Assembly: GCA_015847255.1 (NCBI GenBank)
Contig: JADLZK010007836.1
Span: 1-64,000, forward strand
Direction: 5' to 3'
DNA from: Hyparrhenia diplandra
Taxonomy: Eukaryota > Streptophyta > Magnoliopsida > Poales > Poaceae
DNA: 64,000 bases
Position numbers and translations under genes: made by a program
Shown here: in pieces, positions 24,669 to 36,895 of the stretch
How positions within the stretch are numbered: the first letter of the stretch is position 1
Layout: each line of letters begins with the position of its first letter
The notes under the pieces: model-generated
What the model was told of the DNA's origin: nothing
The model's input: only the letters and a program-made list of their open reading frames with translations
Databases searched by the model: none

Positions 24669-26953
24669 ATGGCGAGAGGGGCTGACCGCATCAGTGACCT
24701 CCCAGAAGGCGTCCTCGACCACATCCTCTCGCTGTTGCCGGCGCAGGATGCGGTCCGCACGAGCATTCTCGCCCAGAGCTGGCGCAACCGCTGGCGGTCG
24801 GCGCCCGCCCTTCGCATCGCCTGCCCCCGGCTCGGACGGCGTCGACCACGGGTTTGGCCGCTTTGTCGACGGCCTGCTGCGTGCCCGCCGCGAGGGCCCG
24901 CCCCTGGACCTCTGCGACTTCCATCTGGATCTGAGCCGGCGCGCCCGCCGCGGGGCCCGCCCCGGGGCTTCTGCGTTTTCGATCTGGGTCTGAGATGGTT
25001 CGACGACCCCATATTGGAGCCGCACCGCAACAGCTGGATCCCCGCCTGCTGCAGCTCAAGGTCCGGGAGCTCCGGTTCGGGGTCTCCGCCAACCCCCGGC
25101 TTGCCTTGAAGCTGGAGTATACGACCCTCTTCTCGGAGCACCTCAGGAGTTTGGAGCTGACCGGTGTCATGGGCAACCCCGGCGTCCTTCATTTCTATCG
25201 CTGCCCAGCTATGGAGCGTCTCAAGATGGAGAGGTGCATCGTTCATGCGTGTGACACGGCGTCCATGACCGTGAAGCATCTGAGTATCAAAAACTGCATC
25301 TTTTATTCCAGCTTACGCCCTCTGCTGTGGTTCCCTCGTCTCGTCTCATTCGAGTTCATTGCTAATTCGGAAGGGCTCCAATGCTTGAAAGAATGCCGGA
25401 CTTGGAAACTGCAGTGGTTCGATTCGATCATCATTATGCTGATCGATGTAAAAAAATGGTCGCTTGGATGATTGTGGAGATGCTGCCTGTCGGGGTTGTT
25501 TTGATTTGATTACAATGGTCCTGCTGGTTCCGGCTGCGTGTTTCTTCAAGGCTTGGCTGAAGCTACACACTTGAATTTGTCAGCTCCTCCTGATATGGTA
25601 CACTTTGCAGCTGCGTCCCCTGTTCTTGGTTTCACAATTGTATTGACATGCATTCCAGTTGTTCCTTTCAAATGCTCTGATTTCAATCCAACAACATCAC
25701 TGAAACTTGTGTTCATTACTGAAACTTCTACAAAAGATATGAAGTCAGAAACCTTTTTTTCTGGCTTAATAACTAGGACATAACTTCTAATATTCTTTTT
25801 CATGGTATTCATTATTTGACTTTACATCCTTGTACTTTTCCTAGTACGTTTTCAACAGGGATTTGGAACAGTGCCCTCCATTTAACAAGTTGAAGACTTT
25901 GGTGCTTAGCAAATGGTTTCTGTCTACTGAGCTCAGAGCACTGATTTGGTTCCTCCACCACACCCCTCTTCTGGAGAAGCTTACTCTTGAAATTCCAAAG
26001 GTGCTATACCACATATCTTGCTTTTGCTTTTGCTTATTAACTGATTAAATTATTTATTTCCTTTAGGAACACGAGGCCTTGATGGAAACAGAGGGAAGTT
26101 ACAATCCATTGGAAACATCGATTGCACCTAGCCATCTTCATACGGTTGAAGTCATATGCAAAGATGTTGATGGGATAGTACTCAAAGTTTTGAAGGTTTT
26201 GAATGATAATGGCATATCATTGGGGAAAATCAAAATTCAGTGTTCAGGTTGTACTGCCATGACTCTTTTGTTCATTTGTCCATGCGGCGTTAGAAAACAA
26301 AGTGGATTTAGTAATCAAACTATGTCTGTTCTGATTTCGGACTATTTATGTTACTGCATTTTGCTGTACAGTTGAGGTTTACAATTTATGTCCATTATTA
26401 GACTAGCAATCTCATCTAGAACTGTTGTGAATGCTCTTCTGCCTTTATACTGTCCATTTGATCGAATTTGCTGCCATAAGAATTCATCGTTAGACTAGCA
26501 CTATCATCTGGAACTGTTTCCAATGCTCTTCTGCCTTTGTAGTCCATTTTGATTGAAGTTACTGCTGTCAGATCCTGCTTTTACAATAAACATGTCATAC
26601 TCTGATTCTATATTGAAGATATGTTTCTCTTGATTTGTCTTGTCACTGTACTTACATTACATCCTGTGTGTGCCAGTTCATTATATTTCTGCACATATGC
26701 ACTTCCTTAGGAACTCGACAAATAAAAAAACACAACAAAATCATCTCAACATCATCTAGTTTTCTGATCTTCAAACATGCTGGTCGAAATTTGTCTCTTA
26801 TTATTAGATTAGAGGCAACTTTCTGTATTTATGAATACCTCCCATGTGAAAAAATAATTAAATTCTACAAGATTCTCTCAGTTTAATTGCCCTTTTCTTT
26901 TCGCCTTATCTCTTGCAGGTTATAATTTTGTGTGTACTGATATCAACAAGTAG
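24669..26953 (+). pseudogene. F-box/FBD-LRR gene, copy 3, best preserved ends
   Basis: Four exons with canonical GT/AG borders: 24669-25597, 25845-26000, 26067-26247 and 26919-26953. Exon 1 starts MARGADRISDLPEGVLDHIL and carries the whole F-box in one frame up to ALRIAC. Then come shifts near 24830, around a 60-base internal duplication at 24881-25000, near 25375 and at the seven-A run at 25449. The LRR frame is open over RLLQLKVRELRFG to LVSFEFIANSE. Exons 2 and 3 are fully open (LKTLVLSKWFLST, LLEKLTLEIPK; HLHTVEVICKDVDGIVLKVL) and give the FBD domain. Exon 4 adds GYNFVCTDINK and a stop. It would be an SCF receptor. Splice sites and the last three exons are intact, so if the exon 1 shifts are sequence errors this could be a working gene. 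Confidence 0.75.
26395..26575 (+). repeat. Local tandem duplication in intron 3 of copy 3
   Basis: A segment with TAGACTAGCA, ATCTAGAACTGTT and GCTCTTCTGCCTTT near 26399 is repeated near 26492 with a period of about 95 bases. It is absent from the other two gene copies at this position. Confidence 0.55.
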
Positions 26954-28132
26954 AAGTGAGAAGTACCAGGCTGTTATGACCCTAGTAGATTATTTAAGGT
27001 AAATGGATCATTGGAACATGTGTGCAATTATGTTTTCTGACTGTCGATAGGGACCTCGTACCTTGTTATGCCAGTGTAGTTTGCCTTGCATCACATTTGG
27101 TTGATGATTTTGCAAGATGAACTTATCCTGTCTTAATTGCAATGTTGATCTTTCTTTGTGTTGTTCATTTCTGGGAACATTATTTTCGGTACCATACCAT
27201 TCAAAGAAATTGATGCAGTCCTGCACCTTTACAGTTTCCAAGGATGCCACAGTGGAGTGTTTAACATTCGGTCCATTTCACCATTAAGTATGGCACCTTT
27301 TTGTTTCCTCTATTCGTCATTGACATTGGTCTGCAGCTACCAGATGCAAAACTGCCAGCAGGTGGACAACAGTGTCATTGTGTCAGCTTCTTCTTATGAC
27401 GGGTCAGATAGACTTCTTGGCTGCTCTGCTTTGGTGACTGCCAAGAGACGATGCTCCCAGTGGTAGCTTTGATTTCGTTTCGTCTCTATGTTCAGTTCGT
27501 TCATCCTGCTCCTGCCTGCTTAGTAGAACCTCACCTACTTGTTGCTTGTTGCACTATATTTAACATGATTCCTATGAGATGTTTGAATGTGTAACATCCT
27601 TCTCTTGATTTGTTGTTTAATGGACAATGTGTAACATGATGCCTTTAAGATATTTTATCAGGGGATCAACACTTAAAATTTGAATCAATGCCAGTTAGTG
27701 TAATATTCCTACATGTTTTCCTCCATTTGAATGATTAGATTATATCGTGCCGACAATTCCTTGACCAAGCTTTTTTTTTTCCCAGTGAAACATGTTTCTA
27801 TTATATGATGCATTCCCTTTTCTGTGCCACATATGGTATGTGGTCCATAGAGTAATCCATATTGTTAATATACAGAGCTAACTTTCATCATTTTGTCATG
27901 CGCTTCATATAGCGCTTCTTCTTCGCCCAGCAGCAGCAAAGGATTAGATGGAAAACAAGAGGAAATGGCTAGTCTCGGTGGAGTTAACAATATCAAGTAG
28001 GTGAACGAGTTTCAGGCATAATGGGTAGAAGTGATGTGCGATCATGCTTGCTGGTAACTGGATTAACAACACTTTGGCGACTGTCGATTTGTTCTTACTT
28101 GGCACATCTTAACTAGGGCATTTTGTGTGGCA
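26954..28132. repeat. 3' part of tandem unit 3
   Basis: Shares stretches with the downstream parts of units 1 and 2: the block at 27215-27480, the block with ACATGATTCCTATGAGATG, and the distal block at 27950-28132 shared with unit 1 only. No independent gene is visible. The matching distal block shows that the duplicated unit is about 3.6 kb long. Confidence 0.55.
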
Positions 28133-28445
28133 ATGTGCCTGTCAATAGCAATGTGTGCCTGTTTCGTATGATTCTCAAGAAAGTACTACGTCAACTAAGT
28201 GTGATGTATGAAGTGGTGGCGAGGAAATAGAATAGGTTAAAGTATTTTTGCCGAATCCTCCTTTGCTTTAAAATTTATATTAATCTATAAAAATGATGGA
28301 GTGCAGTATGCCCCACGTGTCAGTCAATATAAAAAATCTTTTTCCCCTCTGTTTCCTCTCTCTCTCGCCGGAAGCTTGGTCCCTGAGTGGCCGACACTTC
28401 GACGTGCTCGACCCTCGGCGTCGCCGTTCCCAAGAGATCTCAAAC

Positions 28446-28731
28446 ACCTCATTTAGATGGCAAATTTTTTAGCAAAAACTTTCAAATTTTTAGACTCTCT
28501 CTCTTCATTACATCACATTAAATACACCAAAAGACATATTCGGAGCAGTAAATGTAGGTAAAAAATAACTAATTATACAGTTCTATTGTAAATCACGAGA
28601 TCTAATCTTTTAAGCCTAGTTAGTCCATGATTGGATAATATTTACCACAAACAATTAAACGTCTTTATAGTGTCTTACAGGAGTTCCAACAGTGGTTTTG
28701 ACAAGTTTTTTGCCCAACTAAACAAGGCCAC
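28446..28731. mobile_element. Grass MITE, GGCCTTGTTTAG family
   Basis: The right end is AACTAAACAAGGCC, complement GGCCTTGTTTAGTT; the left end, CTCATTTAGATGG, is a decayed version. The interior has the phrases GCCTAGTTAGTCCATGATTG and CATTAAATAC that I know from an abundant MITE of sorghum and maize. Its outer left bases are eroded and the target duplication cannot be stated. Confidence 0.65.
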
Positions 28732-29596
28732 GTGTCTTTTTTTTCCTTTTTATTTCAAAATTTCTCGTTATCCTGGTCTCATACGATACGCAATATTTCA
28801 CCACAACAACATCAATGCTATACTCTTTGAACTTGTTTGTAAACTAATAAAACACAGCCTCTTCTTGGAGACAAAAATAAGTACCAAATAAAGTACTCAA
28901 TTGCTTTTTGTGCTTTTAATTTGCAGTCCAACACAACATAGTTCACTCTCTTGGCTGCTGACGAGAGGGTCGGCCACAGCGGCAGCGCTGGTCAAGACGA
29001 GCTCCAATAGCTAGCGAGCGGCAGTGGCAGGCGCGTGCACACAGCACATGAGCACAACAGTCAGATGCAAGCAATTTTTTTAATAATATACATAAATAAT
29101 TACAACCTCATTTCTCCATAAACCAAATCTTTCTAACTTTGACTTAGACCTTGTTTGGATCCATGTACGAGCTAGTTTGAGCAAGCGTGGCTCAACTAGC
29201 CCCAGAAGGATCGAAACAGGAGGGCTATAATTCGGGTTAGATGTACCTGGCCCACCTAAAAAACTAGCTCACCCAAAAGGTAATTATTGGAGCTAGTTCT
29301 GGTGGAAAAGCACAGTGGAAAGTACTTTCTCCCATCTTCCACCCGCACCGGATCCTGTCCTCATGCACACGTTTCCCGTCTCCCACCCACATCAGGGGCT
29401 GCCCGCGCCGCCGCCGGCAACCATCCCTGTCATCGGCCCCCAGCTGCGTAGCCATCTACCTAGCATCGCCACGGCCCCTAATCTACGTTGCCATTTGCCT
29501 AGCCCCGCCCGCCAGGTGCGAGGGCGCCAAGCATTTGGAATCTCCCCATCGCTATCGCCTTCAACCTCACGGTCAGCTCATTCTCCCACCCCAGCC
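28732..29596. other. Intergenic with MITE-like and GC-rich pieces
   Basis: At about 29152-29290, GACCTTGTTTGGATCCATGT starts another MITE-like segment (GGCCTTGTTTGG type), whose other end I could not place. At 29310-29580 a GC-rich proline-coding stretch is open for 127 codons from 29315 but has no recognised domain; it may be a captured gene fragment. Otherwise nothing is seen. Confidence 0.4.
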
Positions 29597-30022
29597 ATGT
29601 ATTGTTTGGCAAAAGTGAATGTGCCAATGAACAAAAAGCGAAAGCTTAGACCTAAAACTGTTGATTGTGTCTTTCTCGGCTATGTTATTCACTCTTGAGT
29701 TCCTAATATGTTTGTGGGTACAATCATGGAATCTAGAGATGCAATATTTTGTAAGAATGAATTTCCCATGAAAAATACACCTAGAACTTCTAATCATGAT
29801 TCTTTTGTTTTGCTCAAGACAAATGAACTATTTGTACATGCTAATGTTGACATTCATGAGAATATTCCCGAGGATGATATAGTAATATAGTCGCTCAAAA
29901 GAGTAAGAGATAGAGGGTCGCAAAAATTCTTTTGGTGAAGACTATTATATATCTTGTGGATGACATTCCCACAACCATTACTGAGGCATATATATTCACC
30001 TCTTGATGCTAACTTATGGAAG
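29597..30022 (+). pseudogene. Copia pol fragment
   Basis: The translation reads CLAKVNVPMNKKRKLRPKTV, then CVFLGYVIHS and a stop, then MESRDAIFCKNEFPMKNTP and a linker with NELFVHANVDIHENIPEDD. This is the part after the integrase core of plant Ty1/copia polyproteins (VFLGY motif) and the linker before the reverse transcriptase. Stop codons and shifts interrupt it. No LTRs or reverse transcriptase are attached, so it is a truncated remnant. Confidence 0.7.
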
Positions 30023-30029
30023 GAAAATT

Positions 30030-31612
30030 TTGCATTTTTGCAAATAGCTTAAATGAATTAAATATGCATTTTTGTGCTCATATAAAATTAGGAAATAAAT
30101 AATTTTTATAAAAATAAATTAATCATATGGCTAGATACATGTATGATGCACTCATACTGCTGCATTTTTTAATCCCATGATGTCTGGTTTTGTGTGAATT
30201 GGAAAAGAAATTCAACTTCATTTGCAAAAGTCATTTGAAAAGTGTTTAAATAAAAGAAAAACAATTTCTTTTTCCTTTCTCCACTCTTGTTGCATTTCAG
30301 CCCAAAGGCCAGCCGGCCTACTTTCTATTCCCTGGCTATTTCCTTGCTGGACCGAGCCTATTCCTTTGCCTTGCTATCGGGCCGGCCCAACTCGAGGGCA
30401 GCAGCTGCAGCGCTGCTTTGCTTCTATCCTTGCTCGCCACTGACGCGTGGGACCCGCGCGCTACAGTATCATCCCCTCCCCAAGTCTGATACGAACGAGC
30501 CTCTGTTCGCTTCGTGCCGCACCAAATCGTAACAACGAACTCCGATTTCTCCGCGAGTCTTCGATATCGTCACGCGCGGTCTTGCCTATAAGAAGCCCGC
30601 CGCCACCTTGACCTACCTTCCCTCGACTCTCGCGCCGATGCCGCCTCCAGAACATGCAAGAGCCGCCGCCATTGCCGTCTCGGTCGTCGAGCTCGGGAAC
30701 GCGCCGCCGACTGCCGTCCTCGCCCTCGCCCTCGCCAGTCGTCTTTGAGGTTAGGGTCGAGTCTTGAAGCCGGTAGGCTACCTTTCAACTCGTTTTCATC
30801 CGATTGGCTAGCTTTGCGACGACGTTCATCGCAGAGCTCCGCCGCCGGCCGCTGTTCGTCGCCGTTCGACGTCGTCCGTCAATCTCGCTTCGATTCCTCG
30901 CGGTGGTGAGACCCTCTTGTACCTCTCTGTTGTCCAGTGCCCTCAATTCGTCGGATTAGGGCCTCTAGCGTCGAGTTCATCCGCGCCGGCGAGCTTGCCG
31001 TTGCCGGCCATGGCCGAGAGCCGCATTACCGTGCGTTCCGCCCCCGAGCACGCCGCAATTGAGGACGCGCTCGCGTCAGCTTCGATCGGGGGCGACGTAA
31101 CACAGTCCGCATGGCGGATTTGCGAACTCCGGCGACCCCACCGCCGTGGAATGCGGCCGCGACGCCGTCGGGTTATTGTTGCCGGCCGATGGGATTATCT
31201 TCCCCTCGCTCGATCTAAGCTCGGCAGCTCAAGTTGGATCCAACGGCCCAGGATCCCTCGTACCCTTTCGGGTGTGGGTTTTACAATTTGGTCCCCGTAA
31301 GATTTTAAAGAATACTGAGCCCTTTTGCGTATTCCCGCGGCTACGCTTTGATCTTTGGAAAACGTATTTCCATTTGTTCAGATCCAAATTAAGCTTTTAG
31401 TATTTACTGAACTGTCATTGTTTTCAAATGTTTATAACTTTCTCATTTTGACTCCAATTCGATCCGTTCAAATTGCGTTAGGATCGTAGCGTAATTTTCC
31501 TAGATGTTTATGCCACTGTTAGTTCAGTTTGCCTTTGTTAATTTTTGTAGTTAGATTTAATTAATTACCTTGCATTAGTTAGCCTTGTTTATTTCAGTAT
31601 CTCATTTCGATT
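30030..31612 (+). repeat. LTR-like segment with promoter, probably a solo or partial LTR
   Basis: An AT-rich start is followed by a pyrimidine-rich stretch, a TATA-like CTATAAGA at 30586-30593, a GC-rich leader-like region (30600-31290) and an AT-rich tail. This composition is like that of large gypsy LTRs in grasses and like the 4432 element. Start and end bases are not defined and no second copy is in the window. It could instead be the promoter and leader of a host gene. Frames at 30917-31400 lack recognised domains. Confidence 0.3.
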
Positions 31613-31748
31613 TAGCTCCGATTTGTATCTCCAAAAAGTAACTCAATCAAGTCAAGAAAGAGTAGCCACCTAAGATATAATCTAGTTGCATCGTAGGCTA
31701 GTTAAAAGAAGGATTGGGCCTTAGCTTGTCATATACATTGGGCAGCCT

Positions 31749-31843
31749 GCTGCTAAAAAGCAGAACATGCAACTCCTCACTTGTTCTTGATGCTATCAGA
31801 TCATGATTAAGTAAGGAGCATCATGTTCTATCTTTTTAGCAGC
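31749..31843. other. Imperfect hairpin, 95 nt
   Basis: GCTGCTAAAAAGCAGAACATG at 31749 pairs with CATGTTCTATCTTTTTAGCAGC, which ends at 31843. Pairing continues inward through CTCC/GGAG and ACTT/AAGT with small bulges, leaving a loop of about 25 bases. The size and shape suit a plant microRNA precursor or a short foldback. Strand and expression cannot be read from DNA, and the arms match no microRNA I recognise. Confidence 0.45.
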
Positions 31844-33319
31844 GGCAAAAGTAACTCAAACACATCTTGTTTGCATCATCGGCTAAAGCATATAAGTAAG
31901 ATTACAAGACCATCAACAAGATAAGAAAAAAGAGCCTCAGCTTCTATTTGCAATTTGTACTATCATTGTTGGCAGTTGGCCTCAACATTCTTAATGTATG
32001 CACTTTCATCTAGTCTTAACCATCATTAGTGGCTCAATAAGTAGGCAATAGGGGAAATGAAGGTTATAGAGGCCATGAAGGCCATGGAAACATCCATACT
32101 AAACCAACAACACAAGAAAGAAGGGGCTACCGATTTGGTATGGATGTTTCGCATGGTCTTGATGACCTACATGAGGAAACAAATATATTTGGAGCCAACT
32201 CGGTGACATGTAGTTTGCATCATCGGCCTAAGCTCAAGTATAATTCCCCAATGTAAATGTGCACGGCTACTTGTATGAACAAGCCTCCTAGTGCACGCAC
32301 CAACAACATCACTGAAATTTAAATCTAACATGTTAGCCCTTGCTGGCCTCAATAGAGATTTGACTCAAAAAATGGCACGACTGCTTGATTGAACAAGCCT
32401 CCTAGTGTTGTGGACTACATCATCTACCCAGAAAAGATCATCCAACATCACGGACATCAAACATCCAGAAAAGACCGAACAACAAATCGTACCAACTACG
32501 GTGAGGAGAGGAGAAGGGACGGGGATCGATTTAACCTTGGCGCCTAGGGAGAAGCACCGACGAAGAAGGAGCGGACCTAGAAGAAGAGGAATCAGATGCG
32601 CACTGCACCACCACCGTTTTAAGAAGAAGAAGGGGGCTGGAAGCATATCCGCTCCACACACCACCGCACGAACCCTAGCTCGACGCCCGGAATCCCGATG
32701 GGGAAGAAGATGCGCCGGCGGTGCCTTGGCCTAGATCCGCGGAGGGGAACGGAGAGGAAGTCTGGCTGGGGATCCCAGCAGCCTCGACGCATGCCACCGC
32801 ACCAAACTCCAACCGGTCTCTCACGGGAGTGGAGCGAAGATGGAGGAGCGAGTGGGAAAGGGAAGGCGGGGGGGACGGAGAAGAAGACCGCTGCGCCGAA
32901 CACGGCCTCGCCAAGACACCACCTCCACCAAACCCTAGTTGTTGTCCCACTAGACGGCATCGATGGAGAGGGAACGAGAAAGAAGGGGGCGAGGTGGAGG
33001 AGAAGAGTGACAATGGTGGGTGTGGTCGGGCGTGGGCGTGGCAATCTTTGCCGCGGGTGGCGGCGGATCTAGGAGGGCAATGGTGGCGGCGGATCGGGGG
33101 AGGGCGTGGGCACGGGTTGAGGCGGCAAGAGCTTGTTCGTCTGCGGCGCTTGGCCGGCCGGATGGACGGCGAGGGAGGGAGGTGGCACGGGTGCACGGAT
33201 GGCGAGGACGGAGGGGGGCGCGGGTGGGCGGGCGGCGGCCGCGGTTTGCGAGGCGATTGTGTATGAGTGTGAGAAGAGTGAGAGGCGGTGGGAATGGATA
33301 AGTCCCGGCCCTCCTGGGT
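31844..33319. other. Intergenic with local repeat and GC-rich block
   Basis: GAACAAGCCTCCTAGTG occurs near 32278 and again near 32391, a local direct repeat of about 45 bases. At 32480-33300 the DNA is strongly GC- and G-rich with frames open on both strands (up to 181 codons at 32721-33266) but without recognisable protein features. It probably belongs to a transposon leader region. Confidence 0.4.
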
Positions 33320-36023
33320 TAGAGCCTTTGCGAGGGCCGATTTGGTAGGGCGCTCGGTAGAGCTTATCGAGGGCCGATTTGGCGGGGCACTTGGTAGAGT
33401 CCCGATCGGTAGAATGTGGTCATTTTACCGGGGCCGGGATGCAGTGCCCTGGTAAACACATTGTGCCGACGACCATAATTGTGGCCCTCGATAAAATGAC
33501 CTCTTTTTTTTGGAATTTGGGATCTAGATTTTTTGTGTGTGGTTTGTACAATGCCTCATAGCTCATTTCCAAATTTGAGATTTTTTTCAAAACTATTTAG
33601 TATATATATTGGTTTTTATCTCTTTTAATTGAATTATCTTCTATAAGTCAAATTTGAACCAGGAAGCCATTCGAATAGAGGGAAGACATGAACGGAAAAA
33701 TTATATTCATATTCGTGAGTGCAATGTGTGGCCTCATCGAGAGATAGACCCAAAACTTTGAACATCTCGTTCACGGAACATGATCATTCACTTGCGGGTG
33801 AATAGTTTTTAAGTTATATAAAATGCAAATGAAGTTGAAAAATCGTGAAACTTGTTGATTTGTCGTGAAATCATATGTGGAGACTATGAAAATTTTGTTT
33901 GGAAGGTTTCGTTGGCGTTGGGTTCAACGATGGTTGAAACTTCGGGACATATAACACATGTGATAATAGAACTTAGGTGGAGTTGTCCGGGTTTTGGCCA
34001 TCCTATGAGCCCACATTACTTGAAAAACCGAACCCCGACTCGAGTTCTCGGCGCCACCGCCCCGCCGCCACCAGCGCCCCTCCTATATCTCCGCCACCAG
34101 CGTCGGCGGCCGAGCCCGATCGCCGCCCGCCACCCGCGCCCGCACCACCACTACACGTTACCCACCGCGGCCGGCCGCCGCCACCCACAACACCACACAC
34201 ACCACCGCCGCCATCCCCACCAACGCCGGCCGCCACCCCCACCACCTCCCACGCCCACCACCACCACCACCACCACCACCACCACCACCACCACCACGCC
34301 GTCGATCTGCGATGAGGTATACATTGCTATGATTTCTCGTAATAATATGTGTTGTGGTATATAATTGTACTATATATTTCTAGTTAAGTTGCAAAAAAAT
34401 TGAAACTAATTTCTATATCTTCATGTTAGATGGTCGGATGGAATCTTCCACCGCCTCGAAGTCATAGGTTTCTTTGGCTAGATAAGTGGATCGATTTGAC
34501 CCTAATCCAAGATCTATGCCCATGAAAGCTGATAATGTTCCAATAATAGTAAGTATATTCGTATAATCAATGTGTCTAATACATTTTTATATGTATATTT
34601 ACCATTTATATGATTTTTAAATGTATTGCAGCCAATTGACCAAATCACTTGGCTTAAACACACTCTCTCGTACTTTGGGGTTCAAGAAGTGGCCGTCCAG
34701 CACTCTCATCGTCTTCATAGTGAATTAGGACAACAAATCCAATGTCGAATTAGCTTTTCCATCGCCCCTAGAAGGAGAGGTGGAAATCCTATATACATCT
34801 CGAGGAGGTTAGAATAAAGGCACTGCGAACTAGGCGTCGGTTACACAAAAAATATGCGGTCATGGGATGTGTAAACAAGCTTCAAGAAAATGGATACACT
34901 CGCCTACATTCTCCTCTTTGTTGATGAGAGCTAAAAGTAGGAACATGCTTCATGATGTTGCGGATTGGTCGCAAACCGGGCTCGGAGGAACCAAAATGAC
35001 GTGGTAATCTCGATATGTTAATTTATCACCTAGCTTATACCGGAAATGATGTGGTAATCTCGAGATGTTCTCATATTTTTCCAATAATTATAGGTTCAAG
35101 TGTATGGCTTAACCTACGGCTGAAAGTGTAGTTATGCATCCATTTTAACCCAGACAATGTCTCGATTGGGTTATGTTTGGACATGGGCTAATCTAATGCC
35201 AACACGCACTACAGATGGATATCAGGAAAAAGGTGGTTGTCCATAAGATTGGAAACCCAAATGACACGCACAGCTTCGGTTAAACATCGTCGGTACACCA
35301 TGTCGTTGTAGTTGTGAATCAATGGAGGATGTATTAGTTAGAACGTTGGTCTACATTTGGGAGATCTGTGCATTACTGATCGGTGACCTACACTTCAGCC
35401 ATTTTTTTCTACAAGACCAGACAACGAGTGTACTTGTAGTGAAGTTGTAGTTGTAGTTCAACTTGTAGCTTGACGTGACTTGTTTTTAATTATGCACTTT
35501 TCAAATTATGCAAGTTTGTATGGATGTGATATACATATGACTTGTTTTAAATTATGCAAGTTTGTATTTGTATGGATGTGATATATATGTGACTTCTTTT
35601 AAATTATGCAGGTTTGTATGGATGTGATATATATGTGACTTGTTTAAAGTTACGTTGGAATAAAAACATTAAAAATATATATGGTCAATTCACCGAGAGC
35701 CACAAGAATGGCCCTCGGCATACTTAGTTCACCGAGGAGCAAGGACTGGCGCCGGTAGCATGACCATAGGCTACCGAGCGCCTAACCCCACCTCTCGGTG
35801 AGGGCATGGGGGCGTTAGGTCGTTGCGGACGCGGGAGGCGTCAACACTACCGAGACCGAGCTTTGTGGAGGGCTGGCACTTGGTGAGATTAACCTCTACC
35901 GAGAGGCCCTGGCTTGTTTCCTCTCGAGAGCGGCTCTCGGTAGAGGTGGACTCTACTGAGAGCTGCGTGTCGGGCTCTCGGTAGCCTATTTGGCGCTCGG
36001 TAGAGGCTCTGTGTGCGGTAGTG
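33320..36023 (+). mobile_element. CACTA-type element, damaged
   Basis: Clusters of CTCGGTAGA and related words occur at 33330-33490 and again, in both orientations, at 35690-36010. The right end is GTGCGGTAGTG at 36013-36023, complement CACTACCGCAC, a plausible CACTA terminus. The interior (33500-35690) is AT-rich with short frames, for example QPIDQITWLKHTLSYFGVQE near 34630, which may be transposase-associated exon relics. No matching left terminus was found, so the element is truncated or rearranged. Confidence 0.45.
34255..34298. repeat. (CCA)n microsatellite
   Basis: About 14 uninterrupted CCA/CAC units follow a longer CCN-rich stretch that starts near 34050. Confidence 0.85.
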
Positions 36024-36289
36024 CTCAGCGTCACAAAAAAAAAATTTCCTAGCGCCACAAAATACGATGAAGTTTAGGCATATTAGTTTTAGTGCAAATA
36101 ATGTTATACTATGTCAATCAGATGAGCAGATATATCTTGGACTTTCGTATTGGGTATAGGAGGCCAAATTCAACTAATGGCCTTCGCCTGCAAGACAATT
36201 GGTACAATCTTCAAAGTTCTAGAGGCCCCAGACATATCTTTAGTACCCTGAATTTCCAATCACATGTATGGAAGTCGTAGGCTTGCAGT

Positions 36290-36895
36290 AGCACATGTTT
36301 TTGAACTTTGCCAGTCTTCCACAAGCCGCCGGAGATATGAGGAACATGCAGATACCACCTGTTTCTGCTGTTGCTCCCTGAAGCAACGGGCTTGAATTCC
36401 TCTTCTCTCGGTGATGTACGTGTCGATGTTCAGAGAGGAGGATCCCTGAATTCACTGCCATCCATCTTCTATAGGTAGTAGAAGAGATGCTGACCATTTT
36501 TCCATTCCGTCTCGATTTCCCTGGCATGCGATGACGCACGTGGAGGAGGGATCGCTTTCTGATATCGAAGTGTCCTTTTCTATTCTTGTTCAGACAACTG
36601 TTCAGTGAAACGGGCACGTTGGCCTCCAGACGTCCCCTCTATTCCCAGAAGTTAACGAGATAGGTCGTTTGTTGTTGATATCTAGGGAAACACTGCCAGA
36701 AAATGGTGAGCCTCTTTTCTTGTACAGATGACCGTGGCACGTACAGACATTGCGGAGGAAGATGAATCGAAGCAGAAGTTGCTTCGATCAGGGAGCAAAC
36801 AGCTCGCTCGATTGTCCACATGTGGTATCTGCTTGTTCCACAATTCTCCGGCTGCTAGCTAGTGGAAGACTAGGAAAGTTCAAAAAACATGTGCT
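36290..36895. repeat. Large imperfect inverted repeat
   Basis: The left arm starts AGCACATGTTTTTGAACTTT at 36290. The right arm ends with its complement (AAAGTTCAAAAAACATGTGCT) at 36895. Inside, CAGATACCAC, GCTCCCTGA, AAGCAAC, TACGTG and ACCATTTT recur as complementary blocks in mirrored order, so the arms are about 200-240 bases with a spacer of about 150. Matches stop sharply at AGCACATG on the outside. The repeat is either a foldback element or an inverted duplication. No protein domain was recognised in the arms. Confidence 0.55.

Noticed and set aside
24566..25279. 237-codon minus-strand frame
   Set aside because: Antisense shadow of F-box copy 3 exon 1; the plus strand has clear F-box and LRR motifs.
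32619..33266. 141-181 codon frames on both strands
   Set aside because: Low-complexity GC-rich DNA next to CACTA-type repeats; no motif, no consistent strand.
34003..34315. Pro- and His-rich protein frames around the (CCA)n tract
   Set aside because: They are produced by the microsatellite and CCN-rich DNA; three frames are open at once.
36240..36617. 125-codon minus-strand frame
   Set aside because: It coincides with the left arm of the inverted repeat, has no recognised domain, and its counterpart in the right arm is not open.
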